Source: Clostridium moniliforme
GTDB taxonomy: Bacteria; Bacillota; Clostridia; Clostridiales; Clostridiaceae
Length of the DNA: 64,000 nt
Direction: 5' to 3'
NCBI RefSeq assembly: GCF_017873235.1
Contig: NZ_JAGGJZ010000003.1
Location: forward strand, 1-64,000
Made by a program: the position numbers and the translations under genes. Below, piece by piece: positions 8,434-17,599 of this stretch. Each line of letters starts with the position of its first letter. Position 1 is the stretch's first letter. The notes under the pieces are model-generated. The model was not told the DNA's origin and did no database searches. It saw only the letters and a program-made list of their open reading frames with translations.

Positions 8434-9741
8434 ATGAAATCTTTAATTATTGCTTCAAACAGAAGTGGTGGAGGAAAGACTACTTTTACATTAGCCTTAA
8501 TGAATTCTTTAATTAAAAAAGGTTTTGATGTTCAAGGCTTTAAAGTAGGACCAGATTATATAGATGGAGCTTTTCATAAATTTATAACAGGAAAGCCATC
8601 AAGAAATTTAGATATATTTTTAATGGGGAATGATGGAGTAGAACATACCTATTCTAAAGGGAAAGGAGACCTTGGAGTAATTGAAGGGGTTATGGGCTTA
8701 TATGATGGAAAAGGTATTGATACATTTGGTTCAACTTATCATATATCTAAAAAGCTTAATGATATGCCAATTCTTTTAGTAATTACTCCAGGTGCTCAAA
8801 GCGTTACTTTATGTGCTGAAATTAATGGTTTAATTAATTTTAAAAAGGCAAACATTGTAGGTGTAGTATTAAATTCAATAAGTGAAAGTTATTATACTTT
8901 ATTAAAGGCTGCCATAGAGAAAAATTGTAATTTAAAAGTTTTTGGATTTATTCCAAAGGATGAAAACTTAAATTTAAAAAGTAGACATCTTGGATTAGTT
9001 CAAAGTGTTGAAGTTGATAATTTAAGAGAAAAAATAAATTATGCAAGTAAGCTTTTAGAGGAAAATATAAATTTAAATGGATTAATAGATGAATTTAAAG
9101 AATATAAAGCTAAAGAAATGAATTATAATCTTAAAAACAAAGGGATTAAAATAGGAGTTGCTAAAGATAAAGCCTTTAGTTTTTATTATGAGGAAAATCT
9201 AGAACTTTTAAAAGAAGTAGGAGAGGTTATTTATTTTAGTCCATTAAAGGATAAAGAATTACCAAAGAATTTAGACTTTTTATATTTTGGAGGAGGCTAT
9301 CCTGAAATATTTAAAGAGGAACTTTCTAAAAATAAATCTATGAGAAAAAGTATAAAAACTGCTTTGGATAATGGAATGAGATGTTTTGGAGAGTGTGGAG
9401 GTCTTATGTATCTAACAGAAAATATTGAAGGTTACGATATGGTAGGCTTTTTTAAAGGAAATAGTGAAATGACAAAAAGGCTTCAAAGATTTGGTTATGC
9501 AAAGTTAACATTAAATAATGAAGGGTCTTGTTATAGCATTAATTGTCACGAATTTCACAAATCTAAAGTTAATTTAGAAGAAAATAAAGTATATAAGGTA
9601 GAAAAAGAAAATTACTTAGGAAATAAAAGTGAGTGGAGCTGTGGTTATAAAAAAAATAATGTTATAGCTGGTTATCCTCATGTTAATTTTTTAGGAAATA
9701 TTGAATTTTTTAAAGAAATTATAGGATATAAAAATTATTAA
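8434..9741 (+). CDS. cbiA: Cobyrinic acid a,c-diamide synthase CbiA
   Basis: The 435-residue enzyme amidates the a and c carboxylates of cobyrinate using glutamine and ATP. An N-terminal dethiobiotin-synthetase-like ATPase domain starts with the P-loop SNRSGGGKTTF (residues 8-18). A C-terminal class I glutamine amidotransferase domain has the nucleophile C321 in FGECGGLMYL. AAGGAGG precedes the ATG, 17 bp after cbiK. The order cbiK-cbiA is unusual only in that cbiA is split far from cbiP, which closes the operon. Confidence 0.94.
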   Translation: MKSLIIASNRSGGGKTTFTLALMNSLIKKGFDVQGFKVGPDYIDGAFHKFITGKPSRNLDIFLMGNDGVEHTYSKGKGDLGVIEGVMGLYDGKGIDTFGSTYHISKKLNDMPILLVITPGAQSVTLCAEINGLINFKKANIVGVVLNSISESYYTLLKAAIEKNCNLKVFGFIPKDENLNLKSRHLGLVQSVEVDNLREKINYASKLLEENINLNGLIDEFKEYKAKEMNYNLKNKGIKIGVAKDKAFSFYYEENLELLKEVGEVIYFSPLKDKELPKNLDFLYFGGGYPEIFKEELSKNKSMRKSIKTALDNGMRCFGECGGLMYLTENIEGYDMVGFFKGNSEMTKRLQRFGYAKLTLNNEGSCYSINCHEFHKSKVNLEENKVYKVEKENYLGNKSEWSCGYKKNNVIAGYPHVNFLGNIEFFKEIIGYKNY

Positions 9742-9756
9742 AAGGTAGGTGAATTT

Positions 9757-9782
9757 TAGAGAGAATATTTAAGTTCTCTCTA
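9757..9782 (+). promoter_or_regulatory. Hairpin between the Shine-Dalgarno site and start of cbiC
   Basis: TAGAGAGAA pairs with TTCTCTCTA around an 8-base loop. The only good Shine-Dalgarno sequence (AGGTAGGTGA, about 9743-9752) lies upstream of this hairpin, and the cbiC ATG (9791) lies downstream. Folding the hairpin would bring the two to roughly normal spacing. This is an inference from the sequence. Confidence 0.45.
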
Positions 9783-9790
9783 AATTTAAT

Positions 9791-10414
9791 ATGGATTATA
9801 TAAAGAACCCTATGGGAATAGAAAAAAGAAGTTTTGAAATTATAGGAAGTGAACTTGGAGAACATAATTTTACAAAGGAAGAACTTCTTATAGTAAAGAG
9901 AGTTATACATACAACTGCTGATTTTGAATATAAAAATTTATTAGAAATAAGTGAAGGTGCTATAGATAAAGCAAAGGAAGTATTTAAAAAGGGAGGAAAG
10001 CTTTATACTGATACTAATATGATTTTATCAGGAATAAATAAAAGAGCTTTAAAGGCATTAAATTCAGATGCAATTTGCTATGTTAATTTAGATGAAGTAC
10101 ATACTTTAGCAAAGGAAAGAGGAATAACACGTTCTATGGCAGGGGTTGAGAAGGCTTGCAAAGAAGGTGTTGATATATTTGTTTTTGGAAATGCACCAAC
10201 AGCTCTTTTTAAATTAAGAGAACTTATAGAAAGTGGAGAAGCCAATCCAAAACTTATAATTGCTGTTCCAGTTGGATTTGTTGGAGCTGCTGAAAGTAAG
10301 GAAGGATTAGATTCTTTAAAGATTCCTTATATAAGAGTTAAAGGAAGAAAAGGTGGAAGTACTGTTGCAACTGCAATTGTTAATGCTCTTATGTACATGC
10401 TTTATGAAAGGTAG
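9791..10414 (+). CDS. cbiC: Cobalt-precorrin-8 methylmutase CbiC
   Basis: The 207-residue protein moves the C11 methyl group to C12, giving cobyrinate. The start [18 protein letters not shown] is typical of CbiC/CobH, and the conserved histidine lies in [11 protein letters not shown]. The rest ([38 protein letters not shown]) follows the family throughout. The ATG at 9791 is fixed by family homology, because no Shine-Dalgarno site adjoins it: a 9-bp hairpin stands in between. There is a 49-bp gap to cbiA, the largest in this part of the operon. Confidence 0.94.
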   Translation: MDYIKNPMGIEKRSFEIIGSELGEHNFTKEELLIVKRVIHTTADFEYKNLLEISEGAIDKAKEVFKKGGKLYTDTNMILSGINKRALKALNSDAICYVNLDEVHTLAKERGITRSMAGVEKACKEGVDIFVFGNAPTALFKLRELIESGEANPKLIIAVPVGFVGAAESKEGLDSLKIPYIRVKGRKGGSTVATAIVNALMYMLYER

Positions 10415-10422
10415 TAATAAAT

Positions 10423-11517
10423 ATGCTTGATTTATATGTTGAAAGCGATGGGAAAAAGTTAAGATGCGGTTATACAACAGGTTCCTGTGCAGCAGCTGCA
10501 GCTAAAGCAGCAACGTTTATGCTATTTAATAATGAAATAATTGAGTCAGTTAAAATTGATACTCCAAAGGGAATAAAACTTAATTTAGAAATAAATGAAA
10601 TAAAAAGAGGAAAAGATTTCGTAGCTTGTTCAATAATTAAAGATGGTGGAGATGATATTGATGCAACTACTGGAATAGATATATGGGCTGAAGCTAAAAT
10701 TATTGAAAAGGGATATTTACTAAAGGGTGGAAAAGGTGTTGGCATTATAACAAAAGATGGACTTTTTATTCCTAAGGGAGAACCTGCAATAAATAAAGTT
10801 CCAAGAGAATGTATAAAAAGAGAAGTATTAAGTGTATTGCCTGAAAATAAAGGTGTTGAAATAACAATTTCAGTACCAAAGGGTGAAGAGGTTGCTAAAA
10901 AAACCTTTAATCCAAGACTTGGAATAGTAGGTGGAATATCTATTCTTGGAACTACTGGGATTGTATATCCAATGTCAGAGGATGCCTTAAAAGCATCAGT
11001 TAAACTAGAAATAAACCAAAAGGCTTTAAATAATAAAAGACTTGTATTAACCTTTGGAAATATGGGAGAAAGGTTATGCAAAGAACTTGGATTTAAAGAA
11101 AATGAAACAGTAATTATTTCAAATTATGTAGGTTATGCTCTAGAGTGCTGTGCTAGTTTAAAAATAAAAGATATAATTTTAGTAGGGCATATAGGGAAAA
11201 TTAGTAAGGTAGCCTATGGTTGTTTTAATACTCATAGTAGAGTAAGTGATGTAAGACTTGAAGTTATAGCTTTAGAACTTGCACTACTTGGATATGATAT
11301 TTCCCTTGTAAAGGAAGTTTTAAATCAGAAAACTTCAGAGGGGGCTGTTAAATTATTAGGAAAAGGCTTTAATAATTTATATGAAAATATAGGAATTAAA
11401 ATAAAAGAGAGATTAGAATTATATACTTACAATGAAATTAATTGTGATGTTGTAATGTATTACGATCCTTCTAATCCAAAAGTATTATGGAGCTCATTAA
11501 AGGAGGATAATATATGA
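10423..11517 (+). CDS. cbiD: Cobalt-precorrin-5B C1-methyltransferase CbiD
   Basis: The 364-residue enzyme methylates C1 of the corrin precursor using SAM in the anaerobic pathway. The N-terminal [18 protein letters not shown] is the CbiD hallmark and later blocks ([37 protein letters not shown]) also match. It lies 8 bp after cbiC and its stop overlaps the start of cbiE by 4 bp (ATGA), suggesting translational coupling. Presence of cbiD rather than cobF marks the oxygen-independent route. Confidence 0.94.
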   Translation: MLDLYVESDGKKLRCGYTTGSCAAAAAKAATFMLFNNEIIESVKIDTPKGIKLNLEINEIKRGKDFVACSIIKDGGDDIDATTGIDIWAEAKIIEKGYLLKGGKGVGIITKDGLFIPKGEPAINKVPRECIKREVLSVLPENKGVEITISVPKGEEVAKKTFNPRLGIVGGISILGTTGIVYPMSEDALKASVKLEINQKALNNKRLVLTFGNMGERLCKELGFKENETVIISNYVGYALECCASLKIKDIILVGHIGKISKVAYGCFNTHSRVSDVRLEVIALELALLGYDISLVKEVLNQKTSEGAVKLLGKGFNNLYENIGIKIKERLELYTYNEINCDVVMYYDPSNPKVLWSSLKEDNI

Positions 11518-12116
11518 TTTATATAGTTGGTATTGGACCTGGAAATTATGAATATATTCTTCCAAAGGCTAAAGAAATATTAAATAAAAGTCATAAGATT
11601 ATAGGCTTTGATAGAGCCATTTCTTCTATAGATTTTATAAAAAAAGAAAAAATAGTAGTAAAGTCTTTAAAAGAAATATTAAATAAAATAGAAGAAAATA
11701 AAAATTTAAATATTTCAGTAATATCATCAGGAGATCCAACATTTTATGGAATAACAAATTATTTAAATAATAAAATAAAAAATCCTATAGAAATAATACC
11801 TGGAATTAGTTCCTTTCAATATTTAACTAGTAAAGTAGGAGTTATGTGGAGTAATGCCTATTTAGGAAGTCTTCATGGAAGGGAAGAGGAATTTTTAATT
11901 AAGGTAAAAGAAAATAATATATCTATTTGGCTTACAGATAAAATAAACAATCCAAGTAGATTATGTGAAATATTATGTGAAAATAATATTAAGGCAAAGG
12001 TTACAATAGGAGAAAATTTATCCTATGATGATGAAAAAATAACTATAGGAGATCCAAAGGTTTTAAGATTAGAAAATTATGATAGTTTATCAGTTGTAAT
12101 AATTGAAAAACTTTAA
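11514..12116 (+). CDS. cbiE: Cobalt-precorrin-7 C5-methyltransferase CbiE
   Basis: The 200-residue protein is a tetrapyrrole (corrin/porphyrin) methylase-fold enzyme with the N-terminal [12 protein letters not shown] glycine loop and the [10 protein letters not shown] and [11 protein letters not shown] motifs. CbiE methylates C5 of the macrocycle. In some organisms it is fused to CbiT as CobL; here the two genes are separate and adjacent (14-bp gap). The start is embedded in the cbiD stop and preceded by AAAGGAGG. Confidence 0.92.
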   Translation: MIYIVGIGPGNYEYILPKAKEILNKSHKIIGFDRAISSIDFIKKEKIVVKSLKEILNKIEENKNLNISVISSGDPTFYGITNYLNNKIKNPIEIIPGISSFQYLTSKVGVMWSNAYLGSLHGREEEFLIKVKENNISIWLTDKINNPSRLCEILCENNIKAKVTIGENLSYDDEKITIGDPKVLRLENYDSLSVVIIEKL

Positions 12117-12130
12117 TAAAGGAGAAAATT

Positions 12131-12712
12131 ATGAAGTTTATAAAGGATGAAGAATTTATAAGAGGAAATTGTCCAATGACAAAGGAAGATATAAGAATAA
12201 ATTCAATTTCTAAACTTGATTTAGAAAAAGATTTTAACTTATTAGACATTGGCAGTGGAACAGGGTCAATTTCAATTCAATGTGCTAAAATTGTAACTGA
12301 AGGAAAAGTATATTCAATAGAAAAAGATATTGATGCTATAGAAGTTACAAAAAAAAATATAGACAAGTTTAATTGCAAAAATATAGAACTATTTGAAGGA
12401 GATGCAATAAACTATTTAAATAAATTTATAGAGGATAAAAAGAAATTTAATTCTATATTTATTGGAGGTTCTGGTGGAAGTTTAGAAGAAATTATAAACT
12501 TATCAGATAAATTGCTTATAAATTCAGGGAAAATTGTAATGAACTTTATAACTTTAAAAAATGTTTATGAAGCAATTTTAGTAATAGAAAATTTAGGATA
12601 TAAGGTGGATGTATCAATGCTTCAAGTAAGTAAATCTAAAGGTAAGAGTTTAATGCTTATAGCAAATAATCCAATATTTATAGTTGAATGCAGGAAGGAA
12701 GAAAATAAATAA
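12131..12712 (+). CDS. cbiT: Cobalt-precorrin-6B C15-methyltransferase (decarboxylating) CbiT
   Basis: The 193-residue Rossmann-fold methyltransferase starts with the family-specific IKDEEFIRGNCPMTKEDIR. Its SAM-binding loop reads LLDIGSGTGSISIQCA, followed by an acidic motif (YSIEKDIDAIEV). It methylates C15 and removes the acetate carboxyl at C12. AAAGGAG precedes the ATG, and its stop codon directly abuts the cbiL ATG. The pair CbiE and CbiT does the work of CobL. Confidence 0.93.
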   Translation: MKFIKDEEFIRGNCPMTKEDIRINSISKLDLEKDFNLLDIGSGTGSISIQCAKIVTEGKVYSIEKDIDAIEVTKKNIDKFNCKNIELFEGDAINYLNKFIEDKKKFNSIFIGGSGGSLEEIINLSDKLLINSGKIVMNFITLKNVYEAILVIENLGYKVDVSMLQVSKSKGKSLMLIANNPIFIVECRKEENK

Positions 12713-13378
12713 ATGGCAAAATTATATGGAATAGGTGTAGGACCTGGAGATAAAGAGCTTTTAACAATAAAGGCAGTAAAGGCTATTAGTGAATGTGATA
12801 TTATTGTAGCACCAGTTGCAGTAGAAGGTGCAGAAAGTGTTGCATTAGAAATTGCAAAGGATTATATAAAAGATAATTGTGAAGTTGTTTTAAAACATTT
12901 TCCGATGGGAAAAAAGGATAGAGTTATAAAAGCTAAAGAAGCTTATGAATATATAAGAAGTGAAATAGAAAAGGGAAAGACAGTAGGATTTTTAACTATT
13001 GGAGACCCTTATGTTTACAGTACATATATTCATATGTTAAAGCATATGAAAGAAAGTGGAATAGAAGTTAGTACAATACCTGGAGTAACTTCTTTTTGTG
13101 CAGCAGCTAGTTTAGTTAATAGAACACTTGTTATAGGAAATGAACCACTTTTAATATTGCCAGCAGCTAGAGTTACTGATATAAAGGATGAAAAGTATGT
13201 TGTAATAATGAAGGTATATAAAAGAGAAGAGGAAGTTGTAAACTTTTTAGAGGAAAAGGGCTTTGATTATGTATGTGTACATAAAGTTGGAAGAGAAGGC
13301 GAAAGAATATTAGAAAATAAAGAAGATATAATAAATTCAAGAGAATATATGTCTTTAATTATTGCAAGTAGAGATTAA
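12713..13378 (+). CDS. cbiL: Cobalt-factor II/precorrin-2 C20-methyltransferase CbiL
   Basis: The 221-residue protein is a tetrapyrrole methylase with YGIGVGPGDKELLTIKA at the N-terminus, FLTIGDPYVYSTYIHM and IPGVTSFCAAAS. It performs the first ring methylation, at C20, after cobalt insertion. Its ribosome binding site (AGGAAGGAAG) lies inside the end of cbiT, with no bases between the cbiT stop and the ATG. Length and motif spacing fit CbiL/CobI. Confidence 0.94.
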   Translation: MAKLYGIGVGPGDKELLTIKAVKAISECDIIVAPVAVEGAESVALEIAKDYIKDNCEVVLKHFPMGKKDRVIKAKEAYEYIRSEIEKGKTVGFLTIGDPYVYSTYIHMLKHMKESGIEVSTIPGVTSFCAAASLVNRTLVIGNEPLLILPAARVTDIKDEKYVVIMKVYKREEEVVNFLEEKGFDYVCVHKVGREGERILENKEDIINSREYMSLIIASRD

Positions 13379-13392
13379 GAGGAGGAAAAATA

Positions 13393-14139
13393 ATGGTTTA
13401 TTTTATAGGGGCAGGTCCAGGAGATGTTGATTTAATAACAGTAAAGGGAAGAGAAACTTTAGAAAAGGCAGATGTAGTTATATATGCAGGTTCATTAGTT
13501 TCTAAGGAGCATTTAAAGTTTTGCAAACCTTCAGCAAAAATATATAATTCAGCTAAGATGACATTAGATGAAGTTATAGATGTTATGAAAGAAAATAAAG
13601 ATAAGGTTATAGTAAGATTACATACAGGAGACCCTGCAATATATGGAGCAATAAAAGAGCAAATGGATGAACTCCAAAAATACAATATTGAATATAAAGT
13701 TATTCCAGGAGTAAGTTCTTTTACAGCAGCAGCTTCAGTTATAAAGAAAGAATTTACCCTTCCAAGTATAACTCAAACAGTAATACTTACTAGAGTAGAG
13801 GGAAGAACTCCAGTTCCAGAGGAAGAAGACTTAGAAAAGCTTGCAAGTATTGGAGCATCAATGGCAATATTCTTATCTATTTCAATGATTGATAAGGTTG
13901 TAGCTAAACTTAGACGTGGATATGGAAGAAATGTTAACATTGCAGTTGTTGAAAGAGCAACTTGGGAAGATGAAAGAGTAATTCTTGGAACTTTAGATGA
14001 TATAAGTGAAAAGGTAAAGAAAGCTGGAATTACAAAGTGTGCTCAAATTTTAGTTGGAGACTTTATAAATTGTCAGTATGAAAAAAGTAAATTATATGAT
14101 AAATCATTCACTCATATGTTTAGAGAGGCTAAGGAGTAA
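13393..14139 (+). CDS. cbiF: Cobalt-precorrin-4 C11-methyltransferase CbiF
   Basis: The 248-residue tetrapyrrole methylase has VYFIGAGPGDVDLITVKG, RLHTGDPAIYGAI and VIPGVSSFTAAAS, plus the CbiF/CobM-typical LPSITQTVILTRVEGRTPVPE block. It methylates C11. An AGAGGAGG site precedes the ATG. It is followed 5 bp later by cbiG, whose product opens the lactone ring of the CbiF product, so neighbouring genes act in consecutive steps. Confidence 0.94.
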   Translation: MVYFIGAGPGDVDLITVKGRETLEKADVVIYAGSLVSKEHLKFCKPSAKIYNSAKMTLDEVIDVMKENKDKVIVRLHTGDPAIYGAIKEQMDELQKYNIEYKVIPGVSSFTAAASVIKKEFTLPSITQTVILTRVEGRTPVPEEEDLEKLASIGASMAIFLSISMIDKVVAKLRRGYGRNVNIAVVERATWEDERVILGTLDDISEKVKKAGITKCAQILVGDFINCQYEKSKLYDKSFTHMFREAKE

Positions 14140-14144
14140 AACAT

Positions 14145-15134
14145 ATGATTGGAGTTATTAGTGTTACAGAAAAGGGAAACAAAATAGCTGAAAAAATAAA
14201 TGAAAAACTTAATGGTAAAGTATTTTTTAAATCTAGAGAAAATCTAGATTTAAAAAATGTAACTAAAGATTTTATGGAAAATCTTGAAGGAATTATATTT
14301 ATAAGTTCTACAGGAATTGCTATAAGACTTACAGCACCATATTTAAAAGGAAAATCAAAAGACCCTGCAATAGTTGTTGTTGATGTAAATAATAACTTTA
14401 CTATAAGTTTATTAAGTGGACATTTAGGAGGAGCAAATGAGTTAACTCTTAAAGTTTCTAGTATATTAAATAATACTCCAGTTATAACAACAGCTACAGA
14501 TGGAATGAACTTAGAAGCTCCAGATATGATTGCAAAAAATAATAATTTAATTATAGATAATTTAAATGTATGCAAAAATATTGCCTCTCTTCTTGTAAAT
14601 GGTAATAAAGTTTACTTTAAAGATGATAAGGAATTAATAAAATTACCAAAGGGATATATAAAAACTAGAGAAGTTAAAAACAATACCCTTTGGATTACAA
14701 ATAAATTAGATAATAAAAATGAAGATAATACATTAAGACTTCTAAGAAAAGATGTAATACTAGGTATAGGATGCAGAAAAGATACAGATAGCAATAAATT
14801 AAAAAAATTTGTCCTTAAAACATTAAAAGAAAATAATTATGATGAAAGAGCAGTTAAAATTATAGGTTCTATAGATGTTAAAAAAAATGAACAGGCAATA
14901 ATAGACCTTGCAAAATATTTTAATTGTGAATTTAAAACTTTTAATAAAGATGAAATAAATTCTGTAGATTGTGACTATGAGGAAAGTGATTTTGTATTTA
15001 AAACAGTAGGAGTTAAGGGAGTTTGTGAACCTGTTGTACATCTTTTAGGTGGAGAAGTTACTTTAAAGAAAACAAAATATGAAGGAATGACTCTTTCAAT
15101 TGGAGAAGAAATAGTAAACAAAAAAGGAGAATAA
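14145..15134 (+). CDS. cbiG: Cobalt-precorrin-5A hydrolase CbiG
   Basis: The 329-residue protein opens the delta-lactone of cobalt-precorrin-5A, releasing acetaldehyde, a step specific to the anaerobic pathway. The N-terminal domain carries IFISSTGIAIRLTAPYLKGKSKDPAIVVVD and SLLSGHLGGANELT. The C-terminal domain (from about residue 205) has LGIGCRKDT and the GVCEPVVHLLGG ending region. It is cytoplasmic. Its start follows AAGGAG in the end of cbiF. Confidence 0.93.
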   Translation: MIGVISVTEKGNKIAEKINEKLNGKVFFKSRENLDLKNVTKDFMENLEGIIFISSTGIAIRLTAPYLKGKSKDPAIVVVDVNNNFTISLLSGHLGGANELTLKVSSILNNTPVITTATDGMNLEAPDMIAKNNNLIIDNLNVCKNIASLLVNGNKVYFKDDKELIKLPKGYIKTREVKNNTLWITNKLDNKNEDNTLRLLRKDVILGIGCRKDTDSNKLKKFVLKTLKENNYDERAVKIIGSIDVKKNEQAIIDLAKYFNCEFKTFNKDEINSVDCDYEESDFVFKTVGVKGVCEPVVHLLGGEVTLKKTKYEGMTLSIGEEIVNKKGE

Positions 15135-15138
15135 ATTA

Positions 15139-15864
15139 ATGGGAAAATTATATGTAGTAGGAATAGGACCAGGTGGTCTTGAACATATGACAATGAAGGC
15201 AAGAGATACAATATTAAATTGTGATATTATAGTTGGATATACAAAATATATAGAGATGGTAGAAGACTTAATAGAAGGTAAGGAAGTTTATAAAACAGGT
15301 ATGAGAGGGGAAGTTTTAAGATGCCAAAAAGCATTAGAACTTTCTAAGGATAAAGATGTTTGTTTAATAAGTACTGGAGATGCTGGAATATATGGAATGG
15401 CTGGACTTATATTAGAACTTAAAAAGGATGAAGAAGTTATTATAGTTCCAGGGCTTACAGCATCAAGTGCAGCAGGTTCTGTAGTTGGAGCACCACTTAT
15501 GCACGATAACTGTAATATTAGTTTAAGTGATTTAATGACACCTTATGAAGAAATTAAAAAGAGAGTAAAGCTTGCAGCCGAAGGAGACTTTATAATTTCT
15601 TTATATAATCCAAAAAGTAAAGGTAGACCAGGATATTTAAAGGAATGTTTAGATATAATTAGAAATTATAGAAAAGATAATACTCCTATTGCTGTTGTAA
15701 AAAATGCCTTAAGAGATGATATGAGTTATACTATAACAACTTTAGATAAATTTGATACTGAAATAGTTGATATGATGAGTATTGTTATAATTGGAAATTC
15801 AAAAAGTTATATTAAGGATAATAAATTTATAACACCTAGAGGATATAAAATAGAGGAAAAGTAA
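15139..15864 (+). CDS. cbiH: Cobalt-precorrin-3B C17-methyltransferase CbiH
   Basis: The 241-residue tetrapyrrole methylase has YVVGIGPGGLEHMTMKA, LISTGDAGIYGMAGL and the CbiH/CobJ-typical SLSDLMTPYEEI and SLYNPKSKGRPGYL. It methylates C17 and contracts the ring. Its final base overlaps the first base of cbiJ (TAATG). No extra C-terminal Fe-S domain is present, so it is the short form. Confidence 0.94.
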   Translation: MGKLYVVGIGPGGLEHMTMKARDTILNCDIIVGYTKYIEMVEDLIEGKEVYKTGMRGEVLRCQKALELSKDKDVCLISTGDAGIYGMAGLILELKKDEEVIIVPGLTASSAAGSVVGAPLMHDNCNISLSDLMTPYEEIKKRVKLAAEGDFIISLYNPKSKGRPGYLKECLDIIRNYRKDNTPIAVVKNALRDDMSYTITTLDKFDTEIVDMMSIVIIGNSKSYIKDNKFITPRGYKIEEK

Positions 15865-16631
15865 TGATTGGATTTATATTAGGTACTTCTGAAGGGAAAA
15901 AAATATTAAAAAGTATAAATAATTATACAGATAAAATAGTTGTTTCAACAGCTACAGAGTATGGTGGAGAATTACTTAAAAGTTATAAAATGAAACATTT
16001 AAATACTAAACCACTAGACAAGGATGGATTAATAAATTTAATAAAGGAATTTAATATAAAGGTGTTAGTTGATGCCTCTCATCCTTATGCAACAGAGGTT
16101 AGTAAAAATGGAATGGAAGCTTCAAAGGAAACAAATATAGATTATATTCGCTATGAAAGGGAAGGAATAATTAGTAATTCAAATAGTGAAAATATAATAA
16201 AAATTAAAGGTTATGATGAATTAAAGGAAGTTTTAGAAAAAATTCCAGGAAATATACTAAATACAACTGGAAGTAGAAATATAAAAAATATTATTAATTT
16301 AAATTGCAAAAATAGAATTATCCACAGAGTGCTTCCATCACCTAAAATACTCGAAGAAATAATAAATTTAGGAGTTGACATTTCTGATATTATAGCCATG
16401 AAAGGTCCTGTAAGTTATGAAATGAATATGGGATTTATAGATCAATATAATGTAAAAGCAATAATAACTAAAGACAGTGGATTAGCTGGAGGGGTAGAGG
16501 AGAAACTTAAAGCCTCAATAGATAAAAATATAAAGCTTATAGTAATAGAAAAGCCTAAAATAAAATATGGAAATACTTTTTATAAAGAAGAAGAATTAGT
16601 TAATTATTTAGTAAATAATTATAAATTTTAA
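15864..16631 (+). CDS. cbiJ: Cobalt-precorrin-6A reductase CbiJ
   Basis: The 255-residue enzyme reduces a ring double bond using a nicotinamide cofactor. The N-terminal FILGTSEGKKIL, VDASHPYATEVSKN, and NTTGSRNIKN segments and the C-terminal IITKDSGLAGGVEEKL are typical of CbiJ/CobK. It overlaps cbiH by one base and is followed by cbiB after 21 bp. The sequence is complete and without frameshift. Confidence 0.92.
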   Translation: MIGFILGTSEGKKILKSINNYTDKIVVSTATEYGGELLKSYKMKHLNTKPLDKDGLINLIKEFNIKVLVDASHPYATEVSKNGMEASKETNIDYIRYEREGIISNSNSENIIKIKGYDELKEVLEKIPGNILNTTGSRNIKNIINLNCKNRIIHRVLPSPKILEEIINLGVDISDIIAMKGPVSYEMNMGFIDQYNVKAIITKDSGLAGGVEEKLKASIDKNIKLIVIEKPKIKYGNTFYKEEELVNYLVNNYKF

Positions 16632-16652
16632 AAGTAAATTAGGAGCTTTAAT

Positions 16653-17597
16653 ATGATTGAAATAATAATAGGATACATAGGGGATTTAATAATAGGAGAT
16701 CCACAAAATCCTTTTCACCCAATTAGAGGAATTGGAAAACTTGCAAAGGTTAGTGAAAATATATTTAGAAAAATATTTAGAAATAAACTTAAATTAGCAG
16801 GTCTTTTAACTTGGCTTACTGTTGTATTAATAGTATTTTTCTTAAATATTTTTATAATACAGGGACTTGGGATTATAAGTCCATATCTTTCAATAGCTTA
16901 TAGTGGAATAGCTATTTATTTTTGTTTATCTACAAAAGCTTTAAAGGTTGAAGGTTTAAAGGTAATAAAATATTTAAGAGAAAATGATATTAATGGAGCT
17001 AGAAAACAGTTATCTTACATAGTTGGAAGGGATACAGAAAGTTTAGATGAAGAGGGAATAACAAAGGCTGTTATTGAGACTATAGCAGAAAATTTATCAG
17101 ATGGAATAATAGCACCATTATTTTTTGGAGGAATATTTGGAGCACCACTTATGTTTTTATATAAGGCAGTAAATACAATGGACTCTATGTTTGGATATAA
17201 AAATGATAAGTATAAAGATTTTGGATATTTTCCTGCAAAACTTGATGATGTATTTAATTATATACCAGCTAGGTTATCTTCATATCTAATTATAATAGCT
17301 GCATTTTTATTAAGATTAGATTATAAAAATGCCTTTAAAATTTACAAAAGAGATAAAAATAATCATACAAGTCCAAATAGTGCTCATCCAGAATCAGCAG
17401 TAGCAGGAGCTTTAGATATAAGACTTGGAGGAGCAAATTATTATTTTGGTAAATTAGTAAAAAAGCCTGAAATAGGAGATCCATTAAAGAAAATAACTTT
17501 AAAAGATGTGGATTTGGCTAATAAAATATTATATTTAACTTCATTTCTAGGAGTTATAGTAGCTTGTATAATAAGCAAGATTATAGAGGTGATTTAA
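16653..17597 (+). CDS. cbiB: Adenosylcobinamide-phosphate synthase CbiB
   Basis: The 314-residue integral membrane protein joins adenosylcobyric acid to (R)-1-amino-2-propanol phosphate. Visible CbiB motifs are GDLIIGDPQNPFHPIRGIG at the N-terminus, ETIAENLSDGIIAPLFF and NAHPESAVAGALDIRLGG near the C-terminus. Several hydrophobic segments (about residues 50-70, 75-95, 205-225, 290-312) place it in the cytoplasmic membrane. The cobD gene behind it supplies the aminopropanol phosphate. Confidence 0.94.
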   Translation: MIEIIIGYIGDLIIGDPQNPFHPIRGIGKLAKVSENIFRKIFRNKLKLAGLLTWLTVVLIVFFLNIFIIQGLGIISPYLSIAYSGIAIYFCLSTKALKVEGLKVIKYLRENDINGARKQLSYIVGRDTESLDEEGITKAVIETIAENLSDGIIAPLFFGGIFGAPLMFLYKAVNTMDSMFGYKNDKYKDFGYFPAKLDDVFNYIPARLSSYLIIIAAFLLRLDYKNAFKIYKRDKNNHTSPNSAHPESAVAGALDIRLGGANYYFGKLVKKPEIGDPLKKITLKDVDLANKILYLTSFLGVIVACIISKIIEVI

Positions 17598-17599
17598 TT

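Noticed and set aside
10470..11081. 203-residue open frame on the minus strand opposite cbiD
   Set aside because: It is fully inside cbiD, rich in Ser, Pro and Phe as expected from reading an AT-rich gene backwards, and has no ribosome binding site.
14129..14575. 148-residue minus-strand frame opposite cbiG
   Set aside because: cbiG is well supported by motifs over the same stretch, and the antisense frame has no start site or recognisable motif.
15139..15864. Possible CbiH fusion with an Fe-S domain, as in CbiH60
   Set aside because: The protein ends at 241 residues without extra cysteine motifs and cbiJ starts at its stop codon.
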